Origin: Acerihabitans arboris
Lineage (GTDB): Bacteria; Pseudomonadota; Gammaproteobacteria; Enterobacterales; Enterobacteriaceae
Assembly: GCF_010131535.1 (NCBI RefSeq)
Contig: NZ_WUBS01000001.1
Span: 340,762-404,761, forward strand
Length of the DNA: 64,000 nucleotides
Reading direction: 5' to 3'
In this document: positions 49,875 to 58,363 of the stretch, one piece after another
Layout of the letters: each line of letters begins with the position of its first letter
How positions within the stretch are numbered: position 1 is the stretch's first letter
Translations under genes and position numbers: made by a program
Notes under the pieces: model-generated
Databases searched by the model: none
The model's input: the letters and a program-made list of their open reading frames with translations, nothing else
Told to the model about the DNA's origin: nothing

Positions 49875-50960
49875 ATGTCTGATTTAACACATAAAATAGC
49901 CGTCATCCCCGGAGACGGCATCGGGGTGGAGGTCATGCGGGAAGGGGTGCGGACGATCGGCGCCGCCGCCAAAAAATTTGCTATCGATATCCAATGGGAT
50001 TGGTTTGATTTCGCCAGCGCGGATTACTACATTAAACACGGCAAAATGTTGCCTGATGACTGGTTCGCGATACTTAAGGATTATGACGCCATCTATTTTG
50101 GCGCGGTCGGCTGGCCCGCGATCATACCGGACCATATTTCATTATGGGGCTCCCTGCTGCAATTTCGCCGTGAGTTCGATCAATATGTCAACTTAAGGCC
50201 GGTGCGCCTGATGCCGGGCGTCAAGGCCCCGCTGGCCAACCGCCGGCCCGGCGACATTGATTTTTATATCGTGCGGGAAAATACCGAAGGGGAATACTCG
50301 AGCGTGGGTGGCACGATGTTCGCCGGCACCGAGCGCGAAATCGTTATCCAGGACACCGTGATGACCCGGACCGGCGTTGACCGCATCCTGAAGTTTGCCT
50401 TTGAACTCGCGCAAAGCCGCCCCAAGAAACATCTTACCTCCGCAACCAAATCCAACGGTATCGCCATCACCATGCCTTATTGGGACGGACGGGTGGAGGC
50501 CATGAGCCCGCATTATCCCGAGGTTAAGGTGGATAAATACCATATCGATATCCTCACGGCTAACTTTGTCCTTCATCCCGACTGGTTTGATGTCGTCGTC
50601 GCCAGCAACCTGTTCGGCGATATTCTTTCCGATCTGGGGCCCGCCTGCACGGGCACCATCGGCATAGCGCCGTCGGCGAATATCAATCCTGAACGCAATT
50701 TCCCCAGCCTGTTTGAACCGGTGCATGGCTCCGCGCCCGATATTGCCGGCAAAGGCATTGCCAATCCCATCGGCCAGATCTGGTGTGGCGCGATGATGCT
50801 GGAACACTTGGGTTACCCCGACGCGGGCGCGGCGGTTCTGAACGCCATCGAACGGGTCCTGGCCGCCGGCGTTGACCAGCAGCCGCTGACGCCTGATTTA
50901 GGCGGCCATGGCGATACGGCGAGCTTAGGTAAAGCGATAGAAAAAGCCCTAACCCTTTAA
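49875..50960 (+). CDS. dmlA: D-malate/tartrate dehydrogenase (decarboxylating)
   Basis: 361 residues of the isopropylmalate/isocitrate dehydrogenase family, matching DmlA/TtuC. It starts IAVIPGDGIGVEVMREG. Substrate Arg residues are in LRPVRLMPG and VRENTEGEYSSVGG. Lys and Asp metal-site residues are in TSATKSNG and SNLFGDILSDLGP. It makes pyruvate from D-malate or acts on tartrate. RBS AAAGGTG lies just upstream. With the nearby TtuB-type importer it forms a hydroxyacid-use module. Confidence 0.92.
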   Translation: MSDLTHKIAVIPGDGIGVEVMREGVRTIGAAAKKFAIDIQWDWFDFASADYYIKHGKMLPDDWFAILKDYDAIYFGAVGWPAIIPDHISLWGSLLQFRREFDQYVNLRPVRLMPGVKAPLANRRPGDIDFYIVRENTEGEYSSVGGTMFAGTEREIVIQDTVMTRTGVDRILKFAFELAQSRPKKHLTSATKSNGIAITMPYWDGRVEAMSPHYPEVKVDKYHIDILTANFVLHPDWFDVVVASNLFGDILSDLGPACTGTIGIAPSANINPERNFPSLFEPVHGSAPDIAGKGIANPIGQIWCGAMMLEHLGYPDAGAAVLNAIERVLAAGVDQQPLTPDLGGHGDTASLGKAIEKALTL

Positions 50961-51425
50961 CCTGCCCGGGGTGGCCTGTTATGGCGCCCCGCGTCCCTTG
51001 ATGCCTTTATACGCAGTGGGATAACCTTATCACCCGTCCGCGTCATGATAATATTTTCTTATCGGTTAAATATTTTGTAATAACTCAACGACAATAATTA
51101 ATATAAATAAAACAAACACGCCAGGCTAAAAACCATCATTTTTACCATCCTGAAAATAAATTTATTTATCGTTGATTATCAAACATCCGGCCCTATAACA
51201 GTTTGAAGCAATCAACACATCGCGCTACGTTAAACCATAACATTCTACTTAAGTCGCTATATTGCCCGGTTACCGTTCTTTGCACCCGTACGGGAATTCA
51301 TCCGGTAATTAATGAATTCCCTTGCGCTGCCGATAAGTAAACATCGGCTTGAAATTTATTTAAGAATGAAATGAATTGATGGCTTTTCCGCAGTTTATTT
51401 TTCCCTTAAATAAGGACAAGTCACG
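50961..51425. other. AT-rich gene-free stretch after dmlA
   Basis: No gene is seen. A perfect inverted repeat, GGGAATTCAT (51292-51301) and ATGAATTCCC (51312-51321), lies about 105 bases ahead of the next gene and could be an operator or the end of the dmlA transcript. Confidence 0.45.
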
Positions 51426-52634
51426 ATGAAGCGCAGTGGCATTACGCAGGTTTTTCTCTCCGCCGGCCTGCTGGCGGCCATCCCACCGGCGCTGGCGGCC
51501 GGCAACTGGACCGAGGCGCGCAATGACGCCATGGGCGGGACCGGCGTGTCGTCTTCCCATTATGGCGCGGCGGCGCTGGTCAACCCGGCGCTGCTGACGG
51601 GATTTGGCGATGAGGATGACATCAGCATCATCCTCCCCGCCGCCGGCGGGCGGGTATCCGATCCCGATAATCTGCAGGACGGGATCGATAACGTGCAATC
51701 CGCCTGGGATAACCTGGAAAACGAGGTGAACAACGGCACCGGTACGCCGGATTCGGTAAAAAAATTCAGCAATGCCCTGCGGGATATCTCCGGCGACAAA
51801 GGCAAAGCCGAAGCCGGGGTGGCCGGGGTGATTACCGTCCCCAACCACGTCCTGCCCTTCGCCCTGGTGGCCAAGGGTTGGGCCAAAGCCAGCGTCAAGG
51901 CCAAGGTGACCGACCGCGATCTGGCCTATCTGGATGCGGTGCAGGCCGGCCTGGTCCGGCCGGCCGGGGAAGACCTGGACCAGTTGACCTCGCGGGCCGA
52001 GGGATTGGCCGCGCTGGTGACTGAATACGGCGTAGCCGTGGCCCATCCGTTTAACCTGGCCGGGCGCGATATTTCGGTGGGCATCACGCCGAAGCTGCAA
52101 CGCGTCGCCACCTACAATTACAATGCGATCATCAACCACTACGATAAAGCGGATTTTCGCAACGCCGAATACCGGCGCGCGGAGAACGGGGCCAATATCG
52201 ATTTTGGGTTATCCGCCAATATCACACCGGACTGGATCGCGGGCCTGGCCGCGCAGAACCTGGTGGCGCGCAGCGTTGACACCAAAGAAGTCAACGGCTC
52301 GCAGGACAGCTTCAAGATCCGCCCGCAGGTAACCGCCGGCACGTCCTGGAGCAACGGTCTTGTCACCGGCGCCATCGACATCGACCTGACCCCGGCCAGC
52401 GGTTTCGCCTCGCAGGAAAAAAATCAGTACGCCGGCGTCGGCGCCGAGATCAACGCCTGGTCATGGGTACAATTGCGCGCCGGCTATCGCGCCGATATGC
52501 GCCATGGCGATAATAATGTTGTTACCGCAGGTATCGGCCTATCGCCCTTTGGTAGGGTGCACCTGGACGTGACCGGCCTGGTCGGCAACGATCGCACCTA
52601 TGGCGCCATAGCACAGTTGAGTTACACCTTTTAA
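51426..52634 (+). CDS. TraF-like outer-membrane protein (TraF_2 type)
   Basis: 402 residues with a signal peptide ending at about ALA-AGNW. The start of the mature protein (WTEARNDAMGGTGVSSSHYGAAALVNPALL) is the hallmark of the conjugal-transfer TraF/FadL-like beta-barrel group. The end has alternating hydrophobic strands and a C-terminal Phe (LSYTF), as expected for a barrel. The residues between are strongly amphipathic. No other conjugation gene is present, so its role is probably general envelope function. Confidence 0.8.
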   Translation: MKRSGITQVFLSAGLLAAIPPALAAGNWTEARNDAMGGTGVSSSHYGAAALVNPALLTGFGDEDDISIILPAAGGRVSDPDNLQDGIDNVQSAWDNLENEVNNGTGTPDSVKKFSNALRDISGDKGKAEAGVAGVITVPNHVLPFALVAKGWAKASVKAKVTDRDLAYLDAVQAGLVRPAGEDLDQLTSRAEGLAALVTEYGVAVAHPFNLAGRDISVGITPKLQRVATYNYNAIINHYDKADFRNAEYRRAENGANIDFGLSANITPDWIAGLAAQNLVARSVDTKEVNGSQDSFKIRPQVTAGTSWSNGLVTGAIDIDLTPASGFASQEKNQYAGVGAEINAWSWVQLRAGYRADMRHGDNNVVTAGIGLSPFGRVHLDVTGLVGNDRTYGAIAQLSYTF

Positions 52635-53000
52635 CCGCGGTTTTTTATATACAGGACTGATGAGGGTTCTGTGTCCAGTAAGCGCAGTAGACGAAATCCG
52701 CGCGGCCGATCGCGCGATAACACCCGGTTGCTGCGCCAGCAACATCTCAGCATAACCTCCCGGCGCCTTTTCCCGTAAACGGGCTGCGCCACAATAAACG
52801 GGCGCGGCCCGCGCCATGGCCCGCGATCGGCGTCCCGTCCGCCTCGAATTTAACGAACCGGCCGGGCCAGGCATCAAACCGCCGGATTCGCTGCTGTATC
52901 GCGATCGCCGGGATTGACCGGGTCCGCCGGCGACGAAGCGCGCTGTCACGGTGCGGACACACCACGAGATGGGGAAACATCTTCATCGCGTTTATGGTGT
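52635..53000. other. GC-rich gene-free stretch
   Basis: Several open frames cross it (for example minus strand 52747-52986), but none has a recognisable fold or a good ribosome site. It may be decayed coding sequence. Confidence 0.4.
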
Positions 53001-53663
53001 CTATTTCAGCATGTCGGCCAGTTCTTCCGCGCCTTTATCGATGCCCACCTCGGCGGCGCTCAGCGACCCGATGCTGGCGCTGACGTTCATGGCATTCGGG
53101 TATTGCTTGGCGACATAGGCATTGAGCAGCTTATTGGTGGCGGAATCATAAATTTCAACGGCGTAATTCACGGAACCGTTCATTAAGCCTTCCTTACCCC
53201 GGATGGACTGCACTATGTTATAAGGACCCCCGCCAATATCGAATTTGGTGAAGGTACCGATAAACGGCGTGGTGGTGTCCGCGCCGGTTAACGTCAGTTT
53301 TAGCCTGAGGGTATCTGGGGCGGGAGTGGCAATCTCCCTGAAATGGGGCCTGAGGGTTTCACTAAACTTGTTTTGCATATACCTGGCCAAGGCCTGGCGG
53401 TCATCCTGTGACATATCGTCAAACTGGTTGTCGGCGCCCTGGTAGATAGCCACCGGCTCGATGATGATATTGGAATATTTTTTCCAGTCCACCGGCGCCG
53501 AATAACGATATGGAATTCGGTCCGATTGGTCATCGGTGTTGGGCCGCAGCTGTGATGAGGAATCGATCCCGGAGTATTGTACAGGCTGGTTTCCCGCACA
53601 GCCGGCTAATACAATGGCAAGCGTCAGCATTGCCGGACGATAGACCTTGGAGAATGTGTACAT
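53001..53663 (-). CDS. DUF3313 lipoprotein
   Basis: 220 residues from the ATG at 53663. The signal peptide ends in lipobox VLAGC, followed by AGNQPVQYSG. The DUF3313 body has WKKYSNIIIEPVAIYQG and YAVEIYDSATNKLL. The frame runs 32 codons upstream, but that part covers the promoter. A strong TTGACA and the TetR-type operator block lie about 160-200 bases upstream, so it is probably controlled by the TetR gene next door. Confidence 0.85.
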   Translation of the reverse strand: MYTFSKVYRPAMLTLAIVLAGCAGNQPVQYSGIDSSSQLRPNTDDQSDRIPYRYSAPVDWKKYSNIIIEPVAIYQGADNQFDDMSQDDRQALARYMQNKFSETLRPHFREIATPAPDTLRLKLTLTGADTTTPFIGTFTKFDIGGGPYNIVQSIRGKEGLMNGSVNYAVEIYDSATNKLLNAYVAKQYPNAMNVSASIGSLSAAEVGIDKGAEELADMLK

Positions 53664-53813
53664 GTCAGAAATCCTGTAGATGAAAATGCCACCGATAATC
53701 GCTTTGAAAGCCCTGTTTGAGCGACCGTATGTTCCACATGGTGATGACGTGGTTAACAATTGTTCTTGTCTTTACATTGCCGGTTTTGAAACGTAGAGTG
53801 TAAAAATTAACCT

Positions 53814-53868
53814 AAACAAAACCGTACGGTTTAGTTTTGCATTAATATCATTTGTCTGTCAAGAAAAT
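53814..53868 (-). promoter_or_regulatory. Promoter/operator block A (TetR site)
   Basis: A perfect 14-bp palindrome AAACCGTACGGTTT (53819-53832) is bordered by CAAAAC and GTTTTG. On the minus strand TTGACA (53862-53857) lies about 17 bases from the -10 region, which touches the palindrome. So a repressor there would block a promoter firing toward the DUF3313 lipoprotein. The TetR gene starts 36 bases to the right, so the site may also control its own regulator. Block B at 54903-54958 has the same layout. Confidence 0.8.
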
Positions 53869-53903
53869 GTACAATTTGGTTTATTTATATTTCAGGAGTG
53901 ACG

Positions 53904-54542
53904 ATGAAGGTACGAACCAACGAACGCCGTGAGGCTATTGTCGAGGCCGCGGCCCTGCTTTTTCAGGAGATGGGCTATGAGCGCGCCTCGATGAATGAAC
54001 TGGCGAAACGACTGGGCGGTTCTAAAGCGACGCTTTATGGTTATTTCCCCTCAAAAGAGGAACTGTTCACCGCCGTCGTTCGTGCCTATGCCACCCAGCA
54101 TCTCTCCGAGGCCGCCGTCGAGTTAATGACGGAGGAACGGCCGGATGAGCCGCTTAGGGACAAGTTGACGCGGTTCGGCGAGCGGATGCTGGCCGTGTTA
54201 ACCAATGACAGCAGCGCGATAGCGGTGTATCGCATGGTGATCGGCGAGGCGGGTCATTCCGATATCGGGGTGCTGTTTAATGATTCGGGACCGCGGGAAA
54301 GTATTGAAAAATTGTCGGGATTGATGGCCAGCGCCATGGATCGGGGGGAATTACGGCCGGGCGATTCTCATGTCAAGGCATTGCAATTCACCTCATTATT
54401 AACCGCCGAGATCCAGTATCGCACCTTCCAGCGTCATCTAGAGCCGGTAAGCCTTACCCGGATTCAGCAAATGGTCAATTGCGCGGTCAACCTGTTCCTG
54501 ACCGGCGCCGCCCCGTTTCCACCGGCAGAAAGCAATGACTGA
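53904..54542 (+). CDS. TetR/AcrR-family repressor
   Basis: 212 residues. N-terminal helix-turn-helix SMNELAKRLGGSKATLYGYFPSKEEL and a TetR_C-type ligand domain. I use the ATG at 53904, spaced correctly from AGGAG at 53893-53897; GTG at 53898 is also in frame. It is divergent from the DUF3313 lipoprotein gene and near a second minus-strand lipoprotein, both preceded by the same operator block. The ligand is unknown; envelope stress or a drug is plausible. Confidence 0.9.
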   Translation: MKVRTNERREAIVEAAALLFQEMGYERASMNELAKRLGGSKATLYGYFPSKEELFTAVVRAYATQHLSEAAVELMTEERPDEPLRDKLTRFGERMLAVLTNDSSAIAVYRMVIGEAGHSDIGVLFNDSGPRESIEKLSGLMASAMDRGELRPGDSHVKALQFTSLLTAEIQYRTFQRHLEPVSLTRIQQMVNCAVNLFLTGAAPFPPAESND

Positions 54543-54673
54543 GCCGCAAGCCGCGCCGGCAGGATTAAAGAAACGCCGCCCGCCGGCCGGCCTGGGTAAA
54601 TCGGCACAGCCGGCGCCCGCCCGCCGGTTCAAGACGCACGATGCCGGTAAGCCATGGTTCCAGAACCGCCGCC

Positions 54674-54838
54674 TTAGCGCCAACGATGATCCCGGCCGCC
54701 GTCGTGGTGACGGTCTACGTCGCGCTGATGAGGATAGTCGTGTCGCGGCCGGTCGTGATAACCGTGCCCGCCGATGGAAAGACAGCCGCTTAATGACGGC
54801 ATGCAGGCAAGCAAACCCAGCAAAAATAGTTTTTTCAT
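54674..54838 (-). CDS. Small His-rich lipoprotein
   Basis: A 54-codon gene. The leader MKKLFLLGLLACMPS ends in lipobox LSGC (Cys at residue 19). The mature peptide of 36 residues starts CLSIGGHGYHDRPRHD and has eight His plus many Asp and Arg. GGGAAAG lies five bases before the ATG. About 100 bases upstream sits operator block B. I do not recognise a family. The His/Asp content suggests metal or proton sensing at the envelope, which is only a guess. Confidence 0.75.
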   Translation of the reverse strand: MKKLFLLGLLACMPSLSGCLSIGGHGYHDRPRHDYPHQRDVDRHHDGGRDHRWR

Positions 54839-55167
54839 ATTATCTTTCCCATGGTGCCAAAAGGAGTTGGGTGATTTGAAAAATCATTGAAATCCACCCT
54901 CCAAAACAAAACTGTACAGTTAAGTTTTGATGCATCACCGTCCGGCTGTCAAGAAAATGTATCTTTCTGTGTCATTATGAGACTTGTCTGAACGCGGCTA
55001 AGGGCAGGCGGCATTTTTTGAAAAAAAGCATTGGCTGGCGGGAGAACTGAAATTCTTCTCTCATCAAGGGTGGGCGTACAGACATTAACGGCGGGCGTAA
55101 GGAACTCTTTTTGGGGCGGGCGGGCTTCCCCCGCCCACCCCCGCTGATTAACGGTTTGCGCCGCCGC
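54839..55167. other. Gene-free stretch around operator block B
   Basis: Apart from the promoter/operator block there is a GC stem (about 55114-55141, GGGCGGG arms) after the lactonase gene. It has no U-tract in the right direction. No gene is recognised. Confidence 0.4.
54903..54958 (-). promoter_or_regulatory. Promoter/operator block B (TetR site)
   Basis: A near copy of block A in the same orientation: AAACAAAACTGTACAGTT with a 12-bp perfect palindrome (54910-54921), then AGTTTTG, then a 16-base spacer of different sequence, then CTGTCAAGAAAATGTA. The spacer length equals that of block A. TTGACA on the minus strand points toward the small lipoprotein gene. The shared parts are the operator and the -35 region; the rest has drifted. 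Confidence 0.8.
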
Positions 55168-56250
55168 TCAGTATTTCACCATTTCAATCCAGTTGGCGCC
55201 TTTGCCGACCGGGTATTGCCCGAGGGATTTAAGCGAGCCGGTGGTTTTATCAATGCGGTAAACGCTCATCTGCGGCGAGAGCTGCCCCACCGCCAGTAAA
55301 TAGTTACCCGAAGGATCGATGTTAAAACCGCGCGGCTGCTTCTCGGTGGGCCAGGTGCCTATGCGGGTGAGCTGGCCTGATTTTTTGTCCACCCTGAACG
55401 CCGCCAGGGTGCTTGAGGTACGTTCGGAGGCAAACAGGAAATGTCCGTCCGGGGTGACATGCACATCCGCGCCCCAGGGTTTATCGCCGGTAAAATCCGC
55501 CGGCAGGATCGATACCCTTTGCACCGGTTTCACGGTGTCCTTGTCCTGGTTGAAGGCTAATACATGCAGCTTGCCGTCCAGCTCGTCGATCAGGTAAACA
55601 AAACGTTTATCCGGTGAAAACACAAAATGCCGGGGACCGGATTTTTCCGGTAGCGCGTAGGCGGGCGCCTTATCCTGCGCCAGCTGACCCGTTTTTGCGT
55701 CCAGCCGCAGGCGCAGCCAGGCATCGGCGCCCAGTACCGAGGCAAAGACATAGCGGTTATCCGGCGCGCTCCTGATGGCGTGCGCCATCGGGCCGGTCTT
55801 GATAACCTGCCGCACCTCCCCCGCCAGGCCTTCCGGGTTAATGGCGTTGATCGCCAGCTGGTTGCCGCCATAGGAGGCGGAAAACAGCCAGCGGCCGGTA
55901 TTATCGGTGGAAATATAGGCCATGCTTTCCGCCAGCGGCGCCGCCTGGCGTTGGGTCAGTCGGCCGTCGGCCGGGTTGATGGCTAAACTTAATACCTGAT
56001 AAGGTTTGGAACGCAGCCCGGCATAGAGATGGTGCTTATCGGGAGACAATGCCAGCGGCATAACGGTACCACCCACCCCCAGCGTTTGCACCGGCGTTAG
56101 CGCGCCACTCGCCTCGTCGAGGCGGAAGACGGAGATATCGGCGCTGTCGGCGTTGGAGACATAGGCATAGGTGGCCGCCTGCGCCGCGCCGGCACAGGTG
56201 GATAACAGCAACAGGCTAAGTTGGGTACAGCGGGTCAAGGTTATTTTCAT
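55168..56250 (-). CDS. Periplasmic lactonase-like seven-bladed propeller
   Basis: 360 residues of the 6-phosphogluconolactonase (YbhE/Pgl) beta-propeller family, but with a clear signal peptide (MKITLTRCTQ..., cleavage near AQA-ATY). Repeats such as YAYVSNADSADISVF, LALSPDKHHLYAG, FVFSPDKRFVYLIDE and VHVTPDGHFLFASER mark the blades. Cytoplasmic Pgl has no signal, so this one acts in the periplasm on another lactone or as a binding propeller. It ends close to the GC stem mentioned for the neighbouring spacer. Confidence 0.88.
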   Translation of the reverse strand: MKITLTRCTQLSLLLLSTCAGAAQAATYAYVSNADSADISVFRLDEASGALTPVQTLGVGGTVMPLALSPDKHHLYAGLRSKPYQVLSLAINPADGRLTQRQAAPLAESMAYISTDNTGRWLFSASYGGNQLAINAINPEGLAGEVRQVIKTGPMAHAIRSAPDNRYVFASVLGADAWLRLRLDAKTGQLAQDKAPAYALPEKSGPRHFVFSPDKRFVYLIDELDGKLHVLAFNQDKDTVKPVQRVSILPADFTGDKPWGADVHVTPDGHFLFASERTSSTLAAFRVDKKSGQLTRIGTWPTEKQPRGFNIDPSGNYLLAVGQLSPQMSVYRIDKTTGSLKSLGQYPVGKGANWIEMVKY

Positions 56251-56432
56251 TATTATGTTAATCCGTTGATTATTTTATTTATGTAAAATAAGTATAAATA
56301 ACCAACATCCCGGCGACAGCAGTCGGCCGCACAGAATTTGCCCATGGCGCGCGGGATTTTTTGGGCAGGTGAATAGCCCGATGAGAAATGAATCACAAAA
56401 AGGCGCGCCCGCCCGCGGGCATCGGCCTTACG

Positions 56433-57011
56433 CTAAGACCGCCGACGACGCCGGCGGCGCAGCAGATAACGTATCGTCCTCGGCAGCAGCCAAACCAGCG
56501 CCAGCAGCGCCACCAGCAAAAACAGGTATTTCAGGTGATGATCCACCGTTTGCAACCATGGCGCGATAATCCTGCCGCCCACGTAGCCGAGGCTGACAAA
56601 AATCAGCGCCCAGAGAATCGAGCCGAGGATATTCAGGGGGATGAATTTTTTCGGGTCAAGCCTGCTGGCGCCGATCATTATCGGCCCTATCAGCCGAAAG
56701 CCGTACATAAAGCGCACGCCCACCACAAACCACAGTGGGTACTTTAAAATCAGCCGATTAGCCCGCTCGATATTCGGCTGGGCCTTTTTAAACCGGCGCA
56801 ATACCCGGTTGCCGAACCGGCGACCGGTAAAATACAGCGCCATATCGCCCGCGATACCGCCCAGTGCGGCCACCGCCACCACCGCCGCATAGCGCAGCAG
56901 GCCCTCATGCGCCGCCACGCCCCCCAGCAGCGTGACCGTTTCACCTTCCGCCAGGCAACCGATAAACAGTGCCCAATAACCATAATTGGCAATGAAATGC
57001 GTAATATCCAT
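56433..57011 (-). CDS. yohD: DedA-family membrane protein YohD
   Basis: 192 residues, the same length as E. coli YohD. DedA/SNARE-associated motifs are visible: EGETVTLLGG near the start, GGIAGDMALYFTGRRFG, and FRLIGPIMIGASRLDPKKF with GSILWALIF. The C-terminus is a run of Arg. DedA proteins move polyprenyl phosphates or lipids across the inner membrane. Confidence 0.93.
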   Translation of the reverse strand: MDITHFIANYGYWALFIGCLAEGETVTLLGGVAAHEGLLRYAAVVAVAALGGIAGDMALYFTGRRFGNRVLRRFKKAQPNIERANRLILKYPLWFVVGVRFMYGFRLIGPIMIGASRLDPKKFIPLNILGSILWALIFVSLGYVGGRIIAPWLQTVDHHLKYLFLLVALLALVWLLPRTIRYLLRRRRRRRS

Positions 57012-57228
57012 GGGCGTCAGCGTCCCTTCGGTTTAAACAGGCCAAAAGATATTGCCGCGCCAGGCGGCGACTCTTAAGCATAGACCTTATCGCCGCCTGC
57101 CATGGCATGGATCACAGGGATTGATCGGCGCGCCTTCTCCGCGCCGGCGGTTAATACATAGCCCGACGGGACGGTTTTGGTTTAAAATACACCCAACGTT
57201 CCTCATCTTCCGACCAAACGGGTTCCCT

Positions 57229-57570
57229 ATGGCTTATATTCCAAAAAACTACGCCAGGCTTGAGACCGGCTACCGCGAAAAAGCGCTGAAGCTGTTCCCC
57301 TGGGTTTGCGGCCGTTGCTCGCGGGAGTTTGTCTACTCCAATCTGCGTGAGCTGACGGTGCATCATATCGACCACGATCACAGCAATAACCCCGAAGACG
57401 GCAGCAACTGGGAAATGCTCTGCCTGTATTGCCACGATCATGAGCACTCAAAGTACACCGAGGCGGATCAGTATGGTTCGACGGTGGTCGCCGGCGAGGA
57501 TGCGCAAAAAGACGTGGGCGTGGCCACCCACAATCCTTTTGCCAACTTAAAATCGTTGATGAAGAAGTAA
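57229..57570 (+). CDS. yajD: HNH nuclease-family protein YajD
   Basis: 113 residues. The start at 57229 gives MAYIPKNYARLETGYREKAL, identical in pattern to E. coli YajD (115); the frame is open far upstream. CGRC and CLYCHDHEHSK hold the structural zinc Cys residues, and VHHIDHDHSNNPEDG is the HNH core. DNA-related, substrate unknown. Upstream is a 217-base spacer with nothing else visible. Confidence 0.95.
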   Translation: MAYIPKNYARLETGYREKALKLFPWVCGRCSREFVYSNLRELTVHHIDHDHSNNPEDGSNWEMLCLYCHDHEHSKYTEADQYGSTVVAGEDAQKDVGVATHNPFANLKSLMKK

Positions 57571-57582
57571 GCGGTTGCCCGA

Positions 57583-58302
57583 TTATTTATCGTCGAACCA
57601 ATCGCTGTTCTGCTGGGAAATAGGGGTAATGGAAAAGATCAGCTCCTGCAGATGATCGCGCATGGCCTGCTCGGCGGCATCGGCATCCCGGGCTTTGACG
57701 CCGTCGAAGATTTTATAATGCTGGCTGATCAAGCTTTGCGGCGGCGATACCTGCCCCAGGCTGAGAAAACGCACCCGATCCATGGTGGCCTTGATGGATT
57801 CAATAATATCCCAGGCCAGGGGGCAATCGGCAATCCCGGTCAGCAGCCGGTGAAAATCATCGTCCAGGCTGAAAAATTCGCGCACCTGCTGGTTCTGCGC
57901 CGCCAGTTCCTGGCGATGCAGATTATGCTCGAGCAGCATGATATGGCGCTCGGTAATATTAAGCGCCGCGCGACGCGCGATGGCGCACTCCATCGCCTGG
58001 CGAATAAAACGCGCATCCGCCACCCGTTTGGCGGAAATCCGCATCACGAAGGTGCCGCGCTGGGGCAGGATCTGCACCAGGCCCGCTTCGGCCAGTTTAA
58101 TAAAGGCTTCCCTGACCGGCTGGCGCGACACGGCGAAACGGGCGGCAATATCCTTTTCCGATAACAGCTTGCCCGGCGCAATGGCGCACTCGACGATATC
58201 CTTACGCATCAGGCGGTAGATTTGTTGATTCACCGGCTCGTTGTTATTAAACGGTAACGCTGTATCCATGCGGGGAGGTTCACCCTGTTCATATTGGTTC
58301 AT
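57583..58302 (-). CDS. rspR: GntR/FadR-family regulator RspR (YdfH)
   Basis: 239 residues. The winged helix-turn-helix has LLSEKDIAARFAVSRQPVREAF, and the FCD ligand domain contains ARFIRQAMECAIARRA and FHRLLTGIADCPLAWD. The sequence follows E. coli YdfH/RspR throughout. There it represses rspAB; no rspAB is in this window. An in-frame ATG at 58269 is a possible alternative start. Convergent with yajD. Confidence 0.9.
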   Translation of the reverse strand: MNQYEQGEPPRMDTALPFNNNEPVNQQIYRLMRKDIVECAIAPGKLLSEKDIAARFAVSRQPVREAFIKLAEAGLVQILPQRGTFVMRISAKRVADARFIRQAMECAIARRAALNITERHIMLLEHNLHRQELAAQNQQVREFFSLDDDFHRLLTGIADCPLAWDIIESIKATMDRVRFLSLGQVSPPQSLISQHYKIFDGVKARDADAAEQAMRDHLQELIFSITPISQQNSDWFDDK

Positions 58303-58363
58303 GGCGGATATAGTACATGTTCCGCCGCCGCAATAGCCATAGGCACCTCCCCAAGGGCCGGCG

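Noticed and set aside
52747..52986. Minus-strand frame of 79 codons with an ATG
   Set aside because: No family resemblance, Arg-rich translation, no convincing ribosome site; kept only as a gene-free stretch.
55114..55141. Terminator after the lactonase gene
   Set aside because: The GC hairpin is strong, but it is followed by A rather than T on the minus strand, so it is not called as a terminator.
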